DNA from: Streptomyces sp. NBC_01317
GTDB lineage: Bacteria; Actinomycetota; Actinomycetes; Streptomycetales; Streptomycetaceae
DNA: 64,000 nt
NCBI RefSeq assembly: GCF_035961655.1
Contig: NZ_CP108393.1
Coordinates: forward strand, 7,649,501-7,713,500
Direction of reading: 5' to 3'
Both the position numbers and the translations under genes were made by a program. Shown piece after piece: positions 1 through 7,762 of the stretch; within the stretch, counting starts at the first letter, position 1, and every line of letters starts with the position of its first letter. A model generated the notes under the pieces. The model saw only the letters and a program-made list of their open reading frames with translations. It did no database searches and had not been told where the DNA came from.

Positions 1-1
1 C

Positions 2-409
2 CACATGTACCCGGACACCCAGGAGGTCATGGGCTGGGACATCACGGGCTCCGGCTTCCGGATCGTGCTGGACGCGGTCGTCCCCGACCTCGTGCGGAAG
101 AACCTGGCGCCGGAGGTGGACTCCTTCCTCGCCGACCACGGCCTCACCCGCGACGACATCACCGCCTGGGTGTGCCACCCGGGCGGGCCGAAGGTGCTGG
201 AGGCGATGGAGGATGTCCTCGAACTGCCCGACGGGGCGCTGGATCTGACGTGGCGTTCGCTGGCGGCGGCGGGGAATCTCTCGTCGTCCTCCGTGCTGCA
301 CGTCCTGCGTGACACGCTGGCCGAGCGCCGGCCGCCGGCCGGCAGCGCGGGGCTCCTGATCGCCATGGGGCCCGGTTTCTGCTCCGAGATGGTCCTGCTG
401 CGCTGGTAG
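2..409 (+). CDS. srsA: Type III polyketide synthase, C-terminal part (alkylresorcinol/phenolic-lipid synthase-like)
   Basis: Only the C-terminal part is present; the frame is open to the left edge. What is seen: the His of the catalytic triad in WVCHPGGPKVLEA (codon near 176), the Asn in AGNLSSSSVL (codon near 275), and a GPGFCSE segment that corresponds to the GFGPG loop of the chalcone synthase fold. Such enzymes condense an acyl-CoA starter with malonyl-CoA in the cytoplasm. The next two genes encode an ICMT-like methyltransferase and an FAD hydroxylase, the same order as srsA-srsB-srsC of Streptomyces griseus, which makes methylated phenolic lipids. I infer the srsA role from that context; the starter specificity and the nucleophilic Cys lie outside what can be read. 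Confidence 0.85.
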   Translation, partial: HMYPDTQEVMGWDITGSGFRIVLDAVVPDLVRKNLAPEVDSFLADHGLTRDDITAWVCHPGGPKVLEAMEDVLELPDGALDLTWRSLAAAGNLSSSSVLHVLRDTLAERRPPAGSAGLLIAMGPGFCSEMVLLRW

Positions 410-422
410 AGGGAAGGACGAG

Positions 423-947
423 ATGATCTGGTACACCGCGCTGATCCTGGCGGTCGGCGCCGAGCGCCTCGCCGAACTGGTCGTCGCCAAGCGCAACTCG
501 CGCTGGAGCCTGGAGCGCGGCGGCGTCGAGCGGGGGCAGGGGCACTATCCGCCGATGGTGGTGCTGCACACCGGTCTGCTGCTCGGCTGCCTCGCCGAAG
601 TGTGGCTGGCCGACCGGCCGTTCGACGCCGTCCTCGGCTGGTCGATGCTCGCCGTCGCGGTGGCCGCGCAAGGACTGCGCTGGTGGTGCATCCGCACGCT
701 GGGCCCGCGCTGGAACACCAAGGTGGTGGTCGTCCCGGGGCTGCCGCTGGTGACGGGCGGACCGTACCGGTGGTTCCGCCACCCCAACTACGTGGCGGTG
801 GTGGCCGAAGGGATCGCGCTGCCCCTCGTGCACACCGCCTTGACGACGGCGCTCGTGTTCACCGTGCTCAACGCCTGGCTGCTGACCGTCCGCATAAGGT
901 GCGAGAACCGCGCGCTCGACACGGTTGCCGTCGGCGTCACCACGTGA
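423..947 (+). CDS. srsB: Isoprenylcysteine carboxyl methyltransferase-family protein (SrsB-like phenolic lipid O-methyltransferase)
   Basis: 174-residue integral membrane protein with several hydrophobic segments and the ICMT/phospholipid methyltransferase signature near its C-terminal half: VVVPGLPLVTGGPYRWFRHPNYV, where the GPYRWFRHPNY core binds S-adenosylmethionine. ATG at 423 follows an AAGGACG ribosome site, 13 bases after the polyketide synthase stop. Known: SrsB of S. griseus methylates the alkylresorcinol made by SrsA. The downstream hydroxylase gene starts inside this gene's stop codon (GTGA), so the three genes are one translationally coupled operon. Its assignment as a phenolic-lipid methyltransferase rests on family plus gene order. 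Confidence 0.85.
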   Translation: MIWYTALILAVGAERLAELVVAKRNSRWSLERGGVERGQGHYPPMVVLHTGLLLGCLAEVWLADRPFDAVLGWSMLAVAVAAQGLRWWCIRTLGPRWNTKVVVVPGLPLVTGGPYRWFRHPNYVAVVAEGIALPLVHTALTTALVFTVLNAWLLTVRIRCENRALDTVAVGVTT

Positions 948-1960
948 TCGACCTCCTCGTCGTCGGGGGCGGACCCGCGGGACTGGCGACCGCGGTGCAC
1001 GCCACCCTCGCCGGGATGGAGGCGGTGGTGGTCGAACCGCGCCCCTCCCCGGTCGACAAGGCCTGCGGCGAGGGTGTGATGCCCAGCGGTGTACGGGCGT
1101 TGCGCGCCCTGGGCCTGGAACTCCCGCCCGGCCACCCGCTGCGCGGGATTCGTTATGTACGCGGCCCCCACCACGCCGAGGCGCCGTTCGGCGACGGGAC
1201 GGGCCTCGGGGTGCGCCGTACGGAACTGCACGCGGCTCTCACCCGGCGCGCCGAGGAGGCCGGCGTCAAGATCGTGACGGACCGCGTCGGCGCGATCGGG
1301 CAGAGCGCGGACTCCGTCACGGCCGCGGGGCTGCGGGCCCGCTGGCTGGTGGCGGCGGACGGGCTGCACTCACCGGTACGGCGCGGGCTCGGCCTGGACC
1401 TGCCCGACCGCAGGCCCCGGCGGTACGGCCTGCGGCGGCACTACCACGTGAAGCCCTGGACGGACTTCGTGGAGGTGCACTGGTCGGCGGCGGGGGAGGC
1501 GTACGTGACCCCCGTCGGCGAGGACGTGGTGGGGGTCGCGGTCCTCAGCACCCGGCGGCGCGGCTACGACGAGCATCTGGCCGGCTTCCCCGATCTGCTC
1601 GCCCGGCTCGACGGGCCGCCCGCGACCTCCGTGCGCGGGGCGGGCCCGCTGCGGCAGCGGGTACGCCGGCGCACGGCGGGGCGGGTGCTGCTCGTCGGGG
1701 ACGCGGCGGGCTACGTCGACGCGCTCACCGGCGAGGGGGTCGCGCTCGCGCTCGCCTCGGCGGAGGCGGCCGTACGGTGCCTGCGGGCGGGACACCCCGA
1801 GCGGTACGAGCGCGAGTGGCGCAGGCTCTCCCGGCGCCACCGGCTGCTGACGGAGGGTCTGGTACGGGTCGCCGGGCGCCCGGCGGGCGCCCGGCTGATC
1901 GTCCCGGCGGCGGCCCGCCTGCCGTCGGTCTTCGCGGCGGCGGTGCGGGCGTTGCAGTGA
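944..1960 (+). CDS. srsC: FAD-dependent monooxygenase/hydroxylase (SrsC-like)
   Basis: 338 residues. GTG at 944 overlaps the upstream TGA (GTGA), and the protein opens directly with the dinucleotide-binding strand IDLLVVGGGPAGLATAVHA. A second FAD motif, GRVLLVGDAAGYVDALTGEGVALAL, lies near residue 250, and ADGLHSPVRR is the usual DG motif of class A flavoprotein hydroxylases. In S. griseus the corresponding SrsC oxidises the alkylresorcinol ring to quinone-type products. Upstream in-frame codons exist, but the coupling to the methyltransferase stop fixes the start. Nearest alternative: a geranylgeranyl reductase-family oxidoreductase, which shares the same fold. Confidence 0.85.
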   Translation: MIDLLVVGGGPAGLATAVHATLAGMEAVVVEPRPSPVDKACGEGVMPSGVRALRALGLELPPGHPLRGIRYVRGPHHAEAPFGDGTGLGVRRTELHAALTRRAEEAGVKIVTDRVGAIGQSADSVTAAGLRARWLVAADGLHSPVRRGLGLDLPDRRPRRYGLRRHYHVKPWTDFVEVHWSAAGEAYVTPVGEDVVGVAVLSTRRRGYDEHLAGFPDLLARLDGPPATSVRGAGPLRQRVRRRTAGRVLLVGDAAGYVDALTGEGVALALASAEAAVRCLRAGHPERYEREWRRLSRRHRLLTEGLVRVAGRPAGARLIVPAAARLPSVFAAAVRALQ

Positions 1961-2005
1961 GGGGGGCCGTACGCGCGTGACAGGACGCCCGCCCCCGCGC
2001 CCCGG

Positions 2006-3262
2006 TCAGGGCGACAGACCCGCCGACTCGTCCGCCGCCTGGACGGTCAGCGCGCTCACCACGTGCGGCAGGACCTGCGCGACATAGTCCTCGATGGTCG
2101 CCTCCAGCCCCACGTCCCGCCCGGCGCTCTCCGACAGGTACCAGCGGTGCTCCAGCACCTCGTGATAGATCTGCGCCGCGTCCATCTCCCCGCGCAGCTC
2201 CAGGGGAACGGCCCGCACGGTCGGCCGGAACACGTCACGGACCCAGCGGTGCGCGAGCACCTCCGGCCGGGCCCCCAGCGGATCCCCCGGTACGTAGTCG
2301 TCCTCCCCGGCCATCCAGCTCTCCAGGTCGTTGAGCAGCCGCCGCGCCTGGTTCTCCTCGGCGTCCAGACCGGTCAGCCGCAGCAACTGCCGCTGGTGGT
2401 GCCCGGCGTCCACGACCTTCGGCAGGAACGTCACCGTGTCCCCCACGGGTGAGCGCTCGATCTGCATCTCGGCCACGTCGAAGCCCAGGTCGTTGAGCCG
2501 CCGTATGCGCCGGTCGATGTAGTGCCGCTTGCCCACCGGGTAGACCGACTCGCGGGTCAGCTCGTGCCAGAGGTCCTCGTACCGCTGGACGATCGCCGCG
2601 CCGAACGGGATCGGGTCGACGGACGGGTGCAGCGCCCCCGACGCCTCCAGGTCCATCAGCTCCCCGGCGATGTTCATCCGGGCCAGCTCTATGTCGTACT
2701 CGCGCTGGCCCCGGCTGAGGTTCTGCTGGATCTGCCCGGTCTCGGCGTCCACCAGATACGCGGCGTACGCGCCCGCGTCCCGCCGGAACAGCGCGTTGGA
2801 CAGCGAGCAGTCGCCCCACGCGAAACCGGCCAGGTGCAGCCGTACGAGCAGCACGGCCAGCGCGTCCATGAGCCGCTTCACGGTGGACGGGCGCATCGTC
2901 GACTCGAACATCGAGCGGTACGGCAGCGATCCCTTGAGGTGGCGGGTGATCAGCGCCGACTCCAGTGGCTCACCGTCCGCGTCCACGCGCCCGGTCACCA
3001 CCGCCAGCGGGTCCACGGCGGGAATGCCGAGCCGGTGCAGGTCCCGCAGCAGGCCGAACTCCCGTACCGCCGCCCGTTCGGTGATCTCCTTGACCGCCAC
3101 CACGTCGGGTCCCGCCGACGCGAAGCGCACGACGTGGCGCGAGATGCCGCGCGGGAGCGCGACGAGGCACTCCGGGGGCCACTCGTCGAGCGGGGTGTTC
3201 CAGGGCAGGTCGAGGAGCACGGCGGGCTGCTCCGGATTGGTCGCGCTGATCTGTAGCGCCAT
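2006..3262 (-). CDS. DUF4032 domain protein with lipopolysaccharide-kinase-like N-terminal domain
   Basis: 418 residues from ATG at 3262 (MALQISATN); more upstream in-frame codons exist but show no coding character. Middle region WGDCSLSNALFRRDAGAYAAYLVDAETGQI resembles a protein-kinase-like catalytic loop (D then N) followed by a D-x-E-T-G metal-binding segment. An early VVAVKEITE lysine fits an ATP-binding strand. The C-terminal half matches what I know of DUF4032 proteins, widely conserved in actinobacteria and of unknown function. It stands alone on this strand, divergent from the MFS gene; the shared intergenic region contains the three operator-like elements. Confidence 0.75.
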   Translation of the reverse strand: MALQISATNPEQPAVLLDLPWNTPLDEWPPECLVALPRGISRHVVRFASAGPDVVAVKEITERAAVREFGLLRDLHRLGIPAVDPLAVVTGRVDADGEPLESALITRHLKGSLPYRSMFESTMRPSTVKRLMDALAVLLVRLHLAGFAWGDCSLSNALFRRDAGAYAAYLVDAETGQIQQNLSRGQREYDIELARMNIAGELMDLEASGALHPSVDPIPFGAAIVQRYEDLWHELTRESVYPVGKRHYIDRRIRRLNDLGFDVAEMQIERSPVGDTVTFLPKVVDAGHHQRQLLRLTGLDAEENQARRLLNDLESWMAGEDDYVPGDPLGARPEVLAHRWVRDVFRPTVRAVPLELRGEMDAAQIYHEVLEHRWYLSESAGRDVGLEATIEDYVAQVLPHVVSALTVQAADESAGLSP

Positions 3263-3380
3263 CGCGTCTCCCACGGCGGTTGTCGGGCGCGAACCGGACC
3301 CGGAACCGCCGGTACCAGTGTGCCGGGCGGTGCGAGCCGTCCCGGCGGCCGGGGGAGCGGTGTGCCGGGGGAGCGGTGTG

Positions 3381-3458
3381 GTGAACGTCTGTGCACCCCG
3401 GGGTGCCGATGGGGGTGCACAGGTGTTTACTCTGAGGGGTGAACGCCTGTGCACCCCC
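3381..3458. promoter_or_regulatory. Three copies of a 17-bp operator-like element (probable TetR sites)
   Basis: GTGAACGTCTGTGCACC at 3381, its inverse GGTGCACAGGTGTTTAC ending at 3430, and GTGAACGCCTGTGCACC from 3439. The second and third form a near-perfect palindrome (15 of 17 positions) around an 8-base centre; the first and second face each other. They lie between the DUF4032 gene (start 3262) and the MFS gene (start 3505). The natural candidate binder is the TetR protein encoded immediately after the MFS gene. That assignment is inference. Confidence 0.6.
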
Positions 3459-3504
3459 ATGGTGACCGGGCGCCCCGGCCGCCCGCCCGCCTGTACGGAG
3501 AGAC

Positions 3505-4986
3505 ATGTCAGCAGCGATACCCGGACCCGCACCCGCACCGCACGCCCGCTTCCTGGTGGCGGTGCTCGCCTTCTGCGGTGTGGTCGTCGCGGTCATGCAG
3601 ACGCTGGTCGTGCCGCTGCTGCCGCACATCCCCCAGCTCACCGGCGCCACCCCGACGGCCGCCAGCTGGCTGGTCACCGTCACCCTCCTCACCGGCGCCG
3701 TCTGCACCCCCGTGCTCGGGCGCGTCGGCGACATGTACGGCAAGCGGCGGGTGCTCCTCGCCTCCCTCGGGGTGCTGGTGGCCGGATCCGTCCTGTGCGC
3801 GATCAGCTCCCAGATCACCGTGCTCATCGCGGGCCGCGCCCTCCAGGGAGCGGCGCTCGCGGTTGTCCCGCTCGGCATCAGCATCATGCGCGACGAGCTG
3901 CCGCCCGTCCGGGTCCTGCCCTCGATCGGGCTGATGAGTTCGACGCTCGGCATCGGCGCGGCCATCGGTCTGCCGGTCGCCGCGCTGGTGGTGGAGCACT
4001 ACGACTGGCACACCATGTTCTGGGCGTCGGCCGGGCTGGGGCTGCTGGACATGGTGCTCGTCCTGCTCGTCGTACCGGAATCGCCGGTGCGCTCGCGCGG
4101 GCGCTTCGACGCCCTCGGCGCGCTGGGGCTGTCCGCCGCCCTGGTGAGCCTGCTGCTCGCGGTCACCCAGGGCGGCTCGTGGGGCTGGACGTCCGTCCGC
4201 ACGCTGGGTCTGCTGGTCCTCGCCGTCCTGATCGGACTGGTCTGGGGCGCGTACGAACTCCGTACCACCAGCCCCATGGTCGACCTGCGGGTGTCCTCGA
4301 AGCCCGCCGTCCTGCTGACGAACATCGCCGCCCTCCTGATCGGCTTCGCCTTCTACGCCAACTCCCTGTCCACCGCGCAGATGGTGCAGGAGCCGAAGAG
4401 CACCGGGTACGGTCTCGGCGCGTCGATCGTCGTCAGCGGGCTGTGCCTGCTGCCCGGCGGGCTCGCGATGGTCGCCCTGTCGCCGGTGTCGGCGCGGATC
4501 TCCGCGAAGTACGGGCCCAAGACGGCCCTGGCGCTCGCCGCCGCCATCCTGGCCGTGGGCTATGTGGTGCGGTTCTTCACCAGCCACCAGCTCTGGACGA
4601 TCATCCTCGGCGCGACCGTCGTCGCGGCGGGGACGGCCATCGCCTACTCGGCGCTGCCCGCCCTCGTCATGCGCGCGGTGCCGGTGACCGAGACGGGTGC
4701 GGCGAACGGGCTCAACACCCTGATGCGGTCGGTCGGGCAGGCGTTCTGTAGTGCCGTGGTCGCCGCGGTGCTGGCCGACGTCACCTTCCAGGTGGACGGG
4801 CGGACCGCCCCCACCCTCCACGCGTATCTGCTCGTCTTCCTCATCGCGGCGGGCGCGGCGCTGCTCGCGCTGGCCGTCACCCTGTGTCTGCCGCGTCAGC
4901 GCCCCGTGGCCACCGGTACGGTCGGGCGGGACAGGGCGCGAGTGACGTCGGCGGGCGTCCGCCCTGGCCGCCAGGAGGGCGCATGA
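3505..4986 (+). CDS. MFS drug-efflux transporter, DHA2 (EmrB/QacA) family
   Basis: 493 residues, about 14 hydrophobic spans, as usual for the DHA2 group. Motif A is seen as GRVGDMYGKRR at residues 72-82 between spans 2 and 3, and the first span is FLVAVLAFCGVVVAVMQTLVVPLLP. ATG at 3505 is preceded by GGAGAG. Expected role: proton-driven export of a small amphiphilic compound across the cytoplasmic membrane. The stop overlaps the start of the TetR gene (ATGA), so exporter and regulator form one operon, and the operator-like elements upstream suggest ligand-induced derepression. Substrate unknown. Confidence 0.9.
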   Translation: MSAAIPGPAPAPHARFLVAVLAFCGVVVAVMQTLVVPLLPHIPQLTGATPTAASWLVTVTLLTGAVCTPVLGRVGDMYGKRRVLLASLGVLVAGSVLCAISSQITVLIAGRALQGAALAVVPLGISIMRDELPPVRVLPSIGLMSSTLGIGAAIGLPVAALVVEHYDWHTMFWASAGLGLLDMVLVLLVVPESPVRSRGRFDALGALGLSAALVSLLLAVTQGGSWGWTSVRTLGLLVLAVLIGLVWGAYELRTTSPMVDLRVSSKPAVLLTNIAALLIGFAFYANSLSTAQMVQEPKSTGYGLGASIVVSGLCLLPGGLAMVALSPVSARISAKYGPKTALALAAAILAVGYVVRFFTSHQLWTIILGATVVAAGTAIAYSALPALVMRAVPVTETGAANGLNTLMRSVGQAFCSAVVAAVLADVTFQVDGRTAPTLHAYLLVFLIAAGAALLALAVTLCLPRQRPVATGTVGRDRARVTSAGVRPGRQEGA

Positions 4987-5600
4987 ACGGGCAGACCGAC
5001 CACATCCCCGGCGGCACCGGTGAAGGCGGCGGTACGACAGGTGGGGGCGCCGATACGGGAACGGGCCGCCAGGCGATCCTGCGCGCCGCCCGGCGCGCGT
5101 TCGCCTTCCGCCCCTACGCCGAGGTGACCCTGCGGGCGATCGCCGCCGAGGCGGGGGTGAGCCCGTCCCTGATCGTGAAGCATTTCGGCACGAAGGAGCG
5201 GCTGTTCAACGCCGTCGCCGACTTCGGCCCGGCGGCCGACGCCCTGCTGGCCGCACCGCCCGCCTCCCTCGGCCGCCACCTGGTGCTGGCCCTGCTGAGC
5301 AGCCGCCGTGAGCAGCAGTCCGACCCCCTGCTGCGGGTGGTGTTCTCGCTGGGCAAGGACGACGAACGGACGCTGCTGCGGGAGCGTTTCGACGCCCAGT
5401 TCACCCAGCGCCTGGCCGCGCTGCTGCCCGGCGCCGGGCCCGGGCTCCGCGCCGAACTGATCGCCGGCCAGCTCCTCGGCCTCGGGGTGACGCTGAGCCT
5501 GTACCGCACGGGCGAGGCGGGACGGGCCACCGACGAGCACCTGGCCGACCTCTACGCGCCGGTCCTCCAGCACCTCATCACCCCCGCGGATCCGGTCTAG
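4983..5600 (+). CDS. TetR-family transcriptional regulator
   Basis: 205 residues. ATG at 4983 overlaps the MFS stop (ATGA). After a Gly/Thr-rich N-terminal tail of about 28 residues, the TetR DNA-binding domain runs as AILRAARRAFAF...VTLRAIAAEAGVSPSLIVKHFGTKERLF, with the HTH recognition helix in VSPSLIVKHF. The rest is an all-helical ligand-binding domain. Co-operonic with the exporter; probably represses it through the 3381-3458 elements. Family call is firm; operator assignment is inferred. Confidence 0.9.
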   Translation: MNGQTDHIPGGTGEGGGTTGGGADTGTGRQAILRAARRAFAFRPYAEVTLRAIAAEAGVSPSLIVKHFGTKERLFNAVADFGPAADALLAAPPASLGRHLVLALLSSRREQQSDPLLRVVFSLGKDDERTLLRERFDAQFTQRLAALLPGAGPGLRAELIAGQLLGLGVTLSLYRTGEAGRATDEHLADLYAPVLQHLITPADPV

Positions 5601-5616
5601 TTGGGCCGCCGGGCGC

Positions 5617-7362
5617 TCAGCGCTTCAGCACCAGCTCGGTGTTGCGGTCCGTGGACGTGCCCGCGCCGGCCTTGCCCGCGCCCGGGGCGTTGAACGAGAA
5701 CTCCCGGTACAGGGACGCGAGTCCGGTCTGCGAGAGGTCGTGGAAGTCCGTGCGGTGCGGGGCCGACGACTCGATGAGTGTGGTGAAGAGGGAGAGGGTG
5801 CCGTCGTTGTTGTCGGCGATCTCGATCACCCGGGCCAGCTGCGGGAAGTCGATGTGCGAGGCGGTGGAGATCTCCCAGAAACTCCCGTGCGCCAGCACCG
5901 AGTTGCGGTGGCTGTGCCCGTTGACCCAGGCCAGCACCGAGCGGTGCTTCTTGAGCAGCGCGACCACCTCGTCACCGGAGTGCCGGGCCTCGCCCGGCTT
6001 GGCGGGGTCGCGGTGGGTGTTGGTCATGGTCCAGCTGTTGTGGTGGCTGAAGACGACGACGTACTGGTCCTTGTGGGCGGTGAGGGTGCGCTCCAGCCAC
6101 GTCAGCTGTTCCGTGCCGAGCGACCCGAGGAAGTGGCCTCCCCGGTCCGTGGTGTCCAGGCTGATGCCGGTGACGTTCTGGCCCATGGGGAAGGTGTAGT
6201 AGAGCGTGTCGCTGTCGAGGTTGTCCGCCGTGTAGCCGTGTCCCGCCGGACCCGCCCCCGCGCGCGCCGGGTCGAGGTGCGCGGTCAGGTACTCGCGCGG
6301 GCCGAAGGGCGCCCGGCCGGGGTCGGGCGTGATCGCGCGCATCGACCGGGTGGAGGCGCGCAGCAGGTCGACCAGGCCGCCGCCGGCCGGGCGGCTGCCG
6401 CTCTTCAAGGTCTGCCGGAGGGTGGCCGCCGCGCTGTCGGAGATGCCGTAGAGCTTCTTCCCGCCGACCGCGAAGTCCGCGAGGAAGCCGCTCCGGTCGG
6501 CCATGGCGCCGCTCGCCAGTGTGTCGTGGTTGCCGACGGTCGAGAACCACGGCATCCGCAGCCCGGGGCTGTTGACCGAGCGGATCGCCGCCGCGAGGAA
6601 CCCCTCGATCCGGGGGTAGCCGAGCTTCTTGTCCGTGTCCGGGCGGGTGTCCTCCGGGTGCCAGAACAGCCGCTCGCCGGAGTTCTGGGCGCCCTCGTAC
6701 CGCCGTGGGTCCCCGGTGTTGGGGGTGACCCGGCCGCCGCTCATCACTGTCAGGAACCAGTCCAGCTCCGCCCGGGAGTTGTTGTCGGTGTTGTCGCCGG
6801 TCGTCACCGCGAAGGAGAGCGGGGCGCCGGTGGCGGGGCCGCTCCGCAGGGCGTTGATCTGCTCGACCAGGGCGACCGCGCCCGGCACGGTCAGGGCCTC
6901 CTGGGGGCGCCACGACGACAGGTCCATGGAGCGCAGGTACTCGGTGCGCACCGGGTGCTGCACGTCCACCAGGTGCAGGTCCGTGAGCTGGACGAACGAG
7001 CTGAGGACGGTACGCCGGCCCTCGCGGCCCGACCGGGGAGCCGCGAGGTCGTCCCGTACGACCCTGCGCCAGCCGGGCCCGTCGCCCAGGCGGCGGTACG
7101 GCACGGCCGCGCCGCGCGGCGAGGCCACCGTGTCGAGCGTGGTGCGGGCGGGGAGGGGGCGCGGCCGGACGGGCGCGGGGGAGGCCGGCGGGCGGGTCGC
7201 GGGGACGGCCGGGGCGGTCGGCGCTGCCGCCGCCGAGGCCTCACCCGAGCCGCCGCCCGCGCCGAGCGCGAGTCCGATTCCCGCCGAGACACCGACCGCC
7301 CCGGTGGCGGTGAGGAAGGACCGGCGGTCGACAGCGGTGACTGCGGAGCGTATGCGTGACAT
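5617..7362 (-). CDS. Tat-exported metallophosphoesterase (TIGR03767-like)
   Basis: 581 residues. The N-terminus carries a twin-arginine signal, DRRSFLTATGAVGVSAGIGLAL, followed by an Ala/Pro-rich linker, so it should be exported folded. Calcineurin-type phosphoesterase motifs appear in order: TDLHLVD, TTGDNTDN, GNHD, FSHHNSW and NGHSHRN, giving the Asp/His/Asn ligands of a dimetal centre. Substrate unknown. It converges on the TetR gene with only 16 bases between stops. The ATG at 7362 gives a complete Tat signal, which supports the start. Confidence 0.88.
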   Translation of the reverse strand: MSRIRSAVTAVDRRSFLTATGAVGVSAGIGLALGAGGGSGEASAAAAPTAPAVPATRPPASPAPVRPRPLPARTTLDTVASPRGAAVPYRRLGDGPGWRRVVRDDLAAPRSGREGRRTVLSSFVQLTDLHLVDVQHPVRTEYLRSMDLSSWRPQEALTVPGAVALVEQINALRSGPATGAPLSFAVTTGDNTDNNSRAELDWFLTVMSGGRVTPNTGDPRRYEGAQNSGERLFWHPEDTRPDTDKKLGYPRIEGFLAAAIRSVNSPGLRMPWFSTVGNHDTLASGAMADRSGFLADFAVGGKKLYGISDSAAATLRQTLKSGSRPAGGGLVDLLRASTRSMRAITPDPGRAPFGPREYLTAHLDPARAGAGPAGHGYTADNLDSDTLYYTFPMGQNVTGISLDTTDRGGHFLGSLGTEQLTWLERTLTAHKDQYVVVFSHHNSWTMTNTHRDPAKPGEARHSGDEVVALLKKHRSVLAWVNGHSHRNSVLAHGSFWEISTASHIDFPQLARVIEIADNNDGTLSLFTTLIESSAPHRTDFHDLSQTGLASLYREFSFNAPGAGKAGAGTSTDRNTELVLKR

Positions 7363-7762
7363 GGTGCGGACTCCCCGAGTGCGAACGCGTCAGCAAGCGT
7401 GCCGGAGGTCGGCCCCCTGGCTACTCCTTGATGGTTGGCACCGGGTGTGGCCTGCGCGTGAACGACGTTCCAACGCTCGACACCCATCACCGCACAGGGA
7501 TCACCGGCGGGGGCGAACCGTCGCCGGGCCCTTCCGCGCTGTACCGGAGCCGGTCACTCCCCGTTCATCGCCGGGGGAAGACGCGCCGCGCGCGGGACGC
7601 CGCTCGCGACGGCCGGACCCCCGGCCGTGCCCGAACGGTCACGACCGCCGCGGTCCAGCCATTTTGTTTTTTCTGTTGACGAATTACGGAGGGTGCGCCA
7701 GCATCGCAGCGACTTTCCGCAGACATGACCAACTGCCAAAGCCAGTACAGGGAGAGCGACGC
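7363..7762. promoter_or_regulatory. 400-bp divergent promoter region
   Basis: Lies between the metallophosphoesterase and the aldehyde dehydrogenase operon. It contains a small perfect inverted repeat GAACGACGTTC at 7460-7470, a candidate operator, and an AT-rich tract ending in TTGACG (7676-7681). That hexamer could be a -35 with a weak -10 (CAGCAT) 17 bases further on, about 60 bases before the dehydrogenase ATG. No ORF with coding character was seen. Confidence 0.4.

Noticed and set aside
2670..4751. 693-codon plus-strand frame across the DUF4032 and MFS genes
   Set aside because: Antisense to DUF4032 and out of frame with the MFS gene; high Arg/Ala shadow typical of GC-rich DNA.
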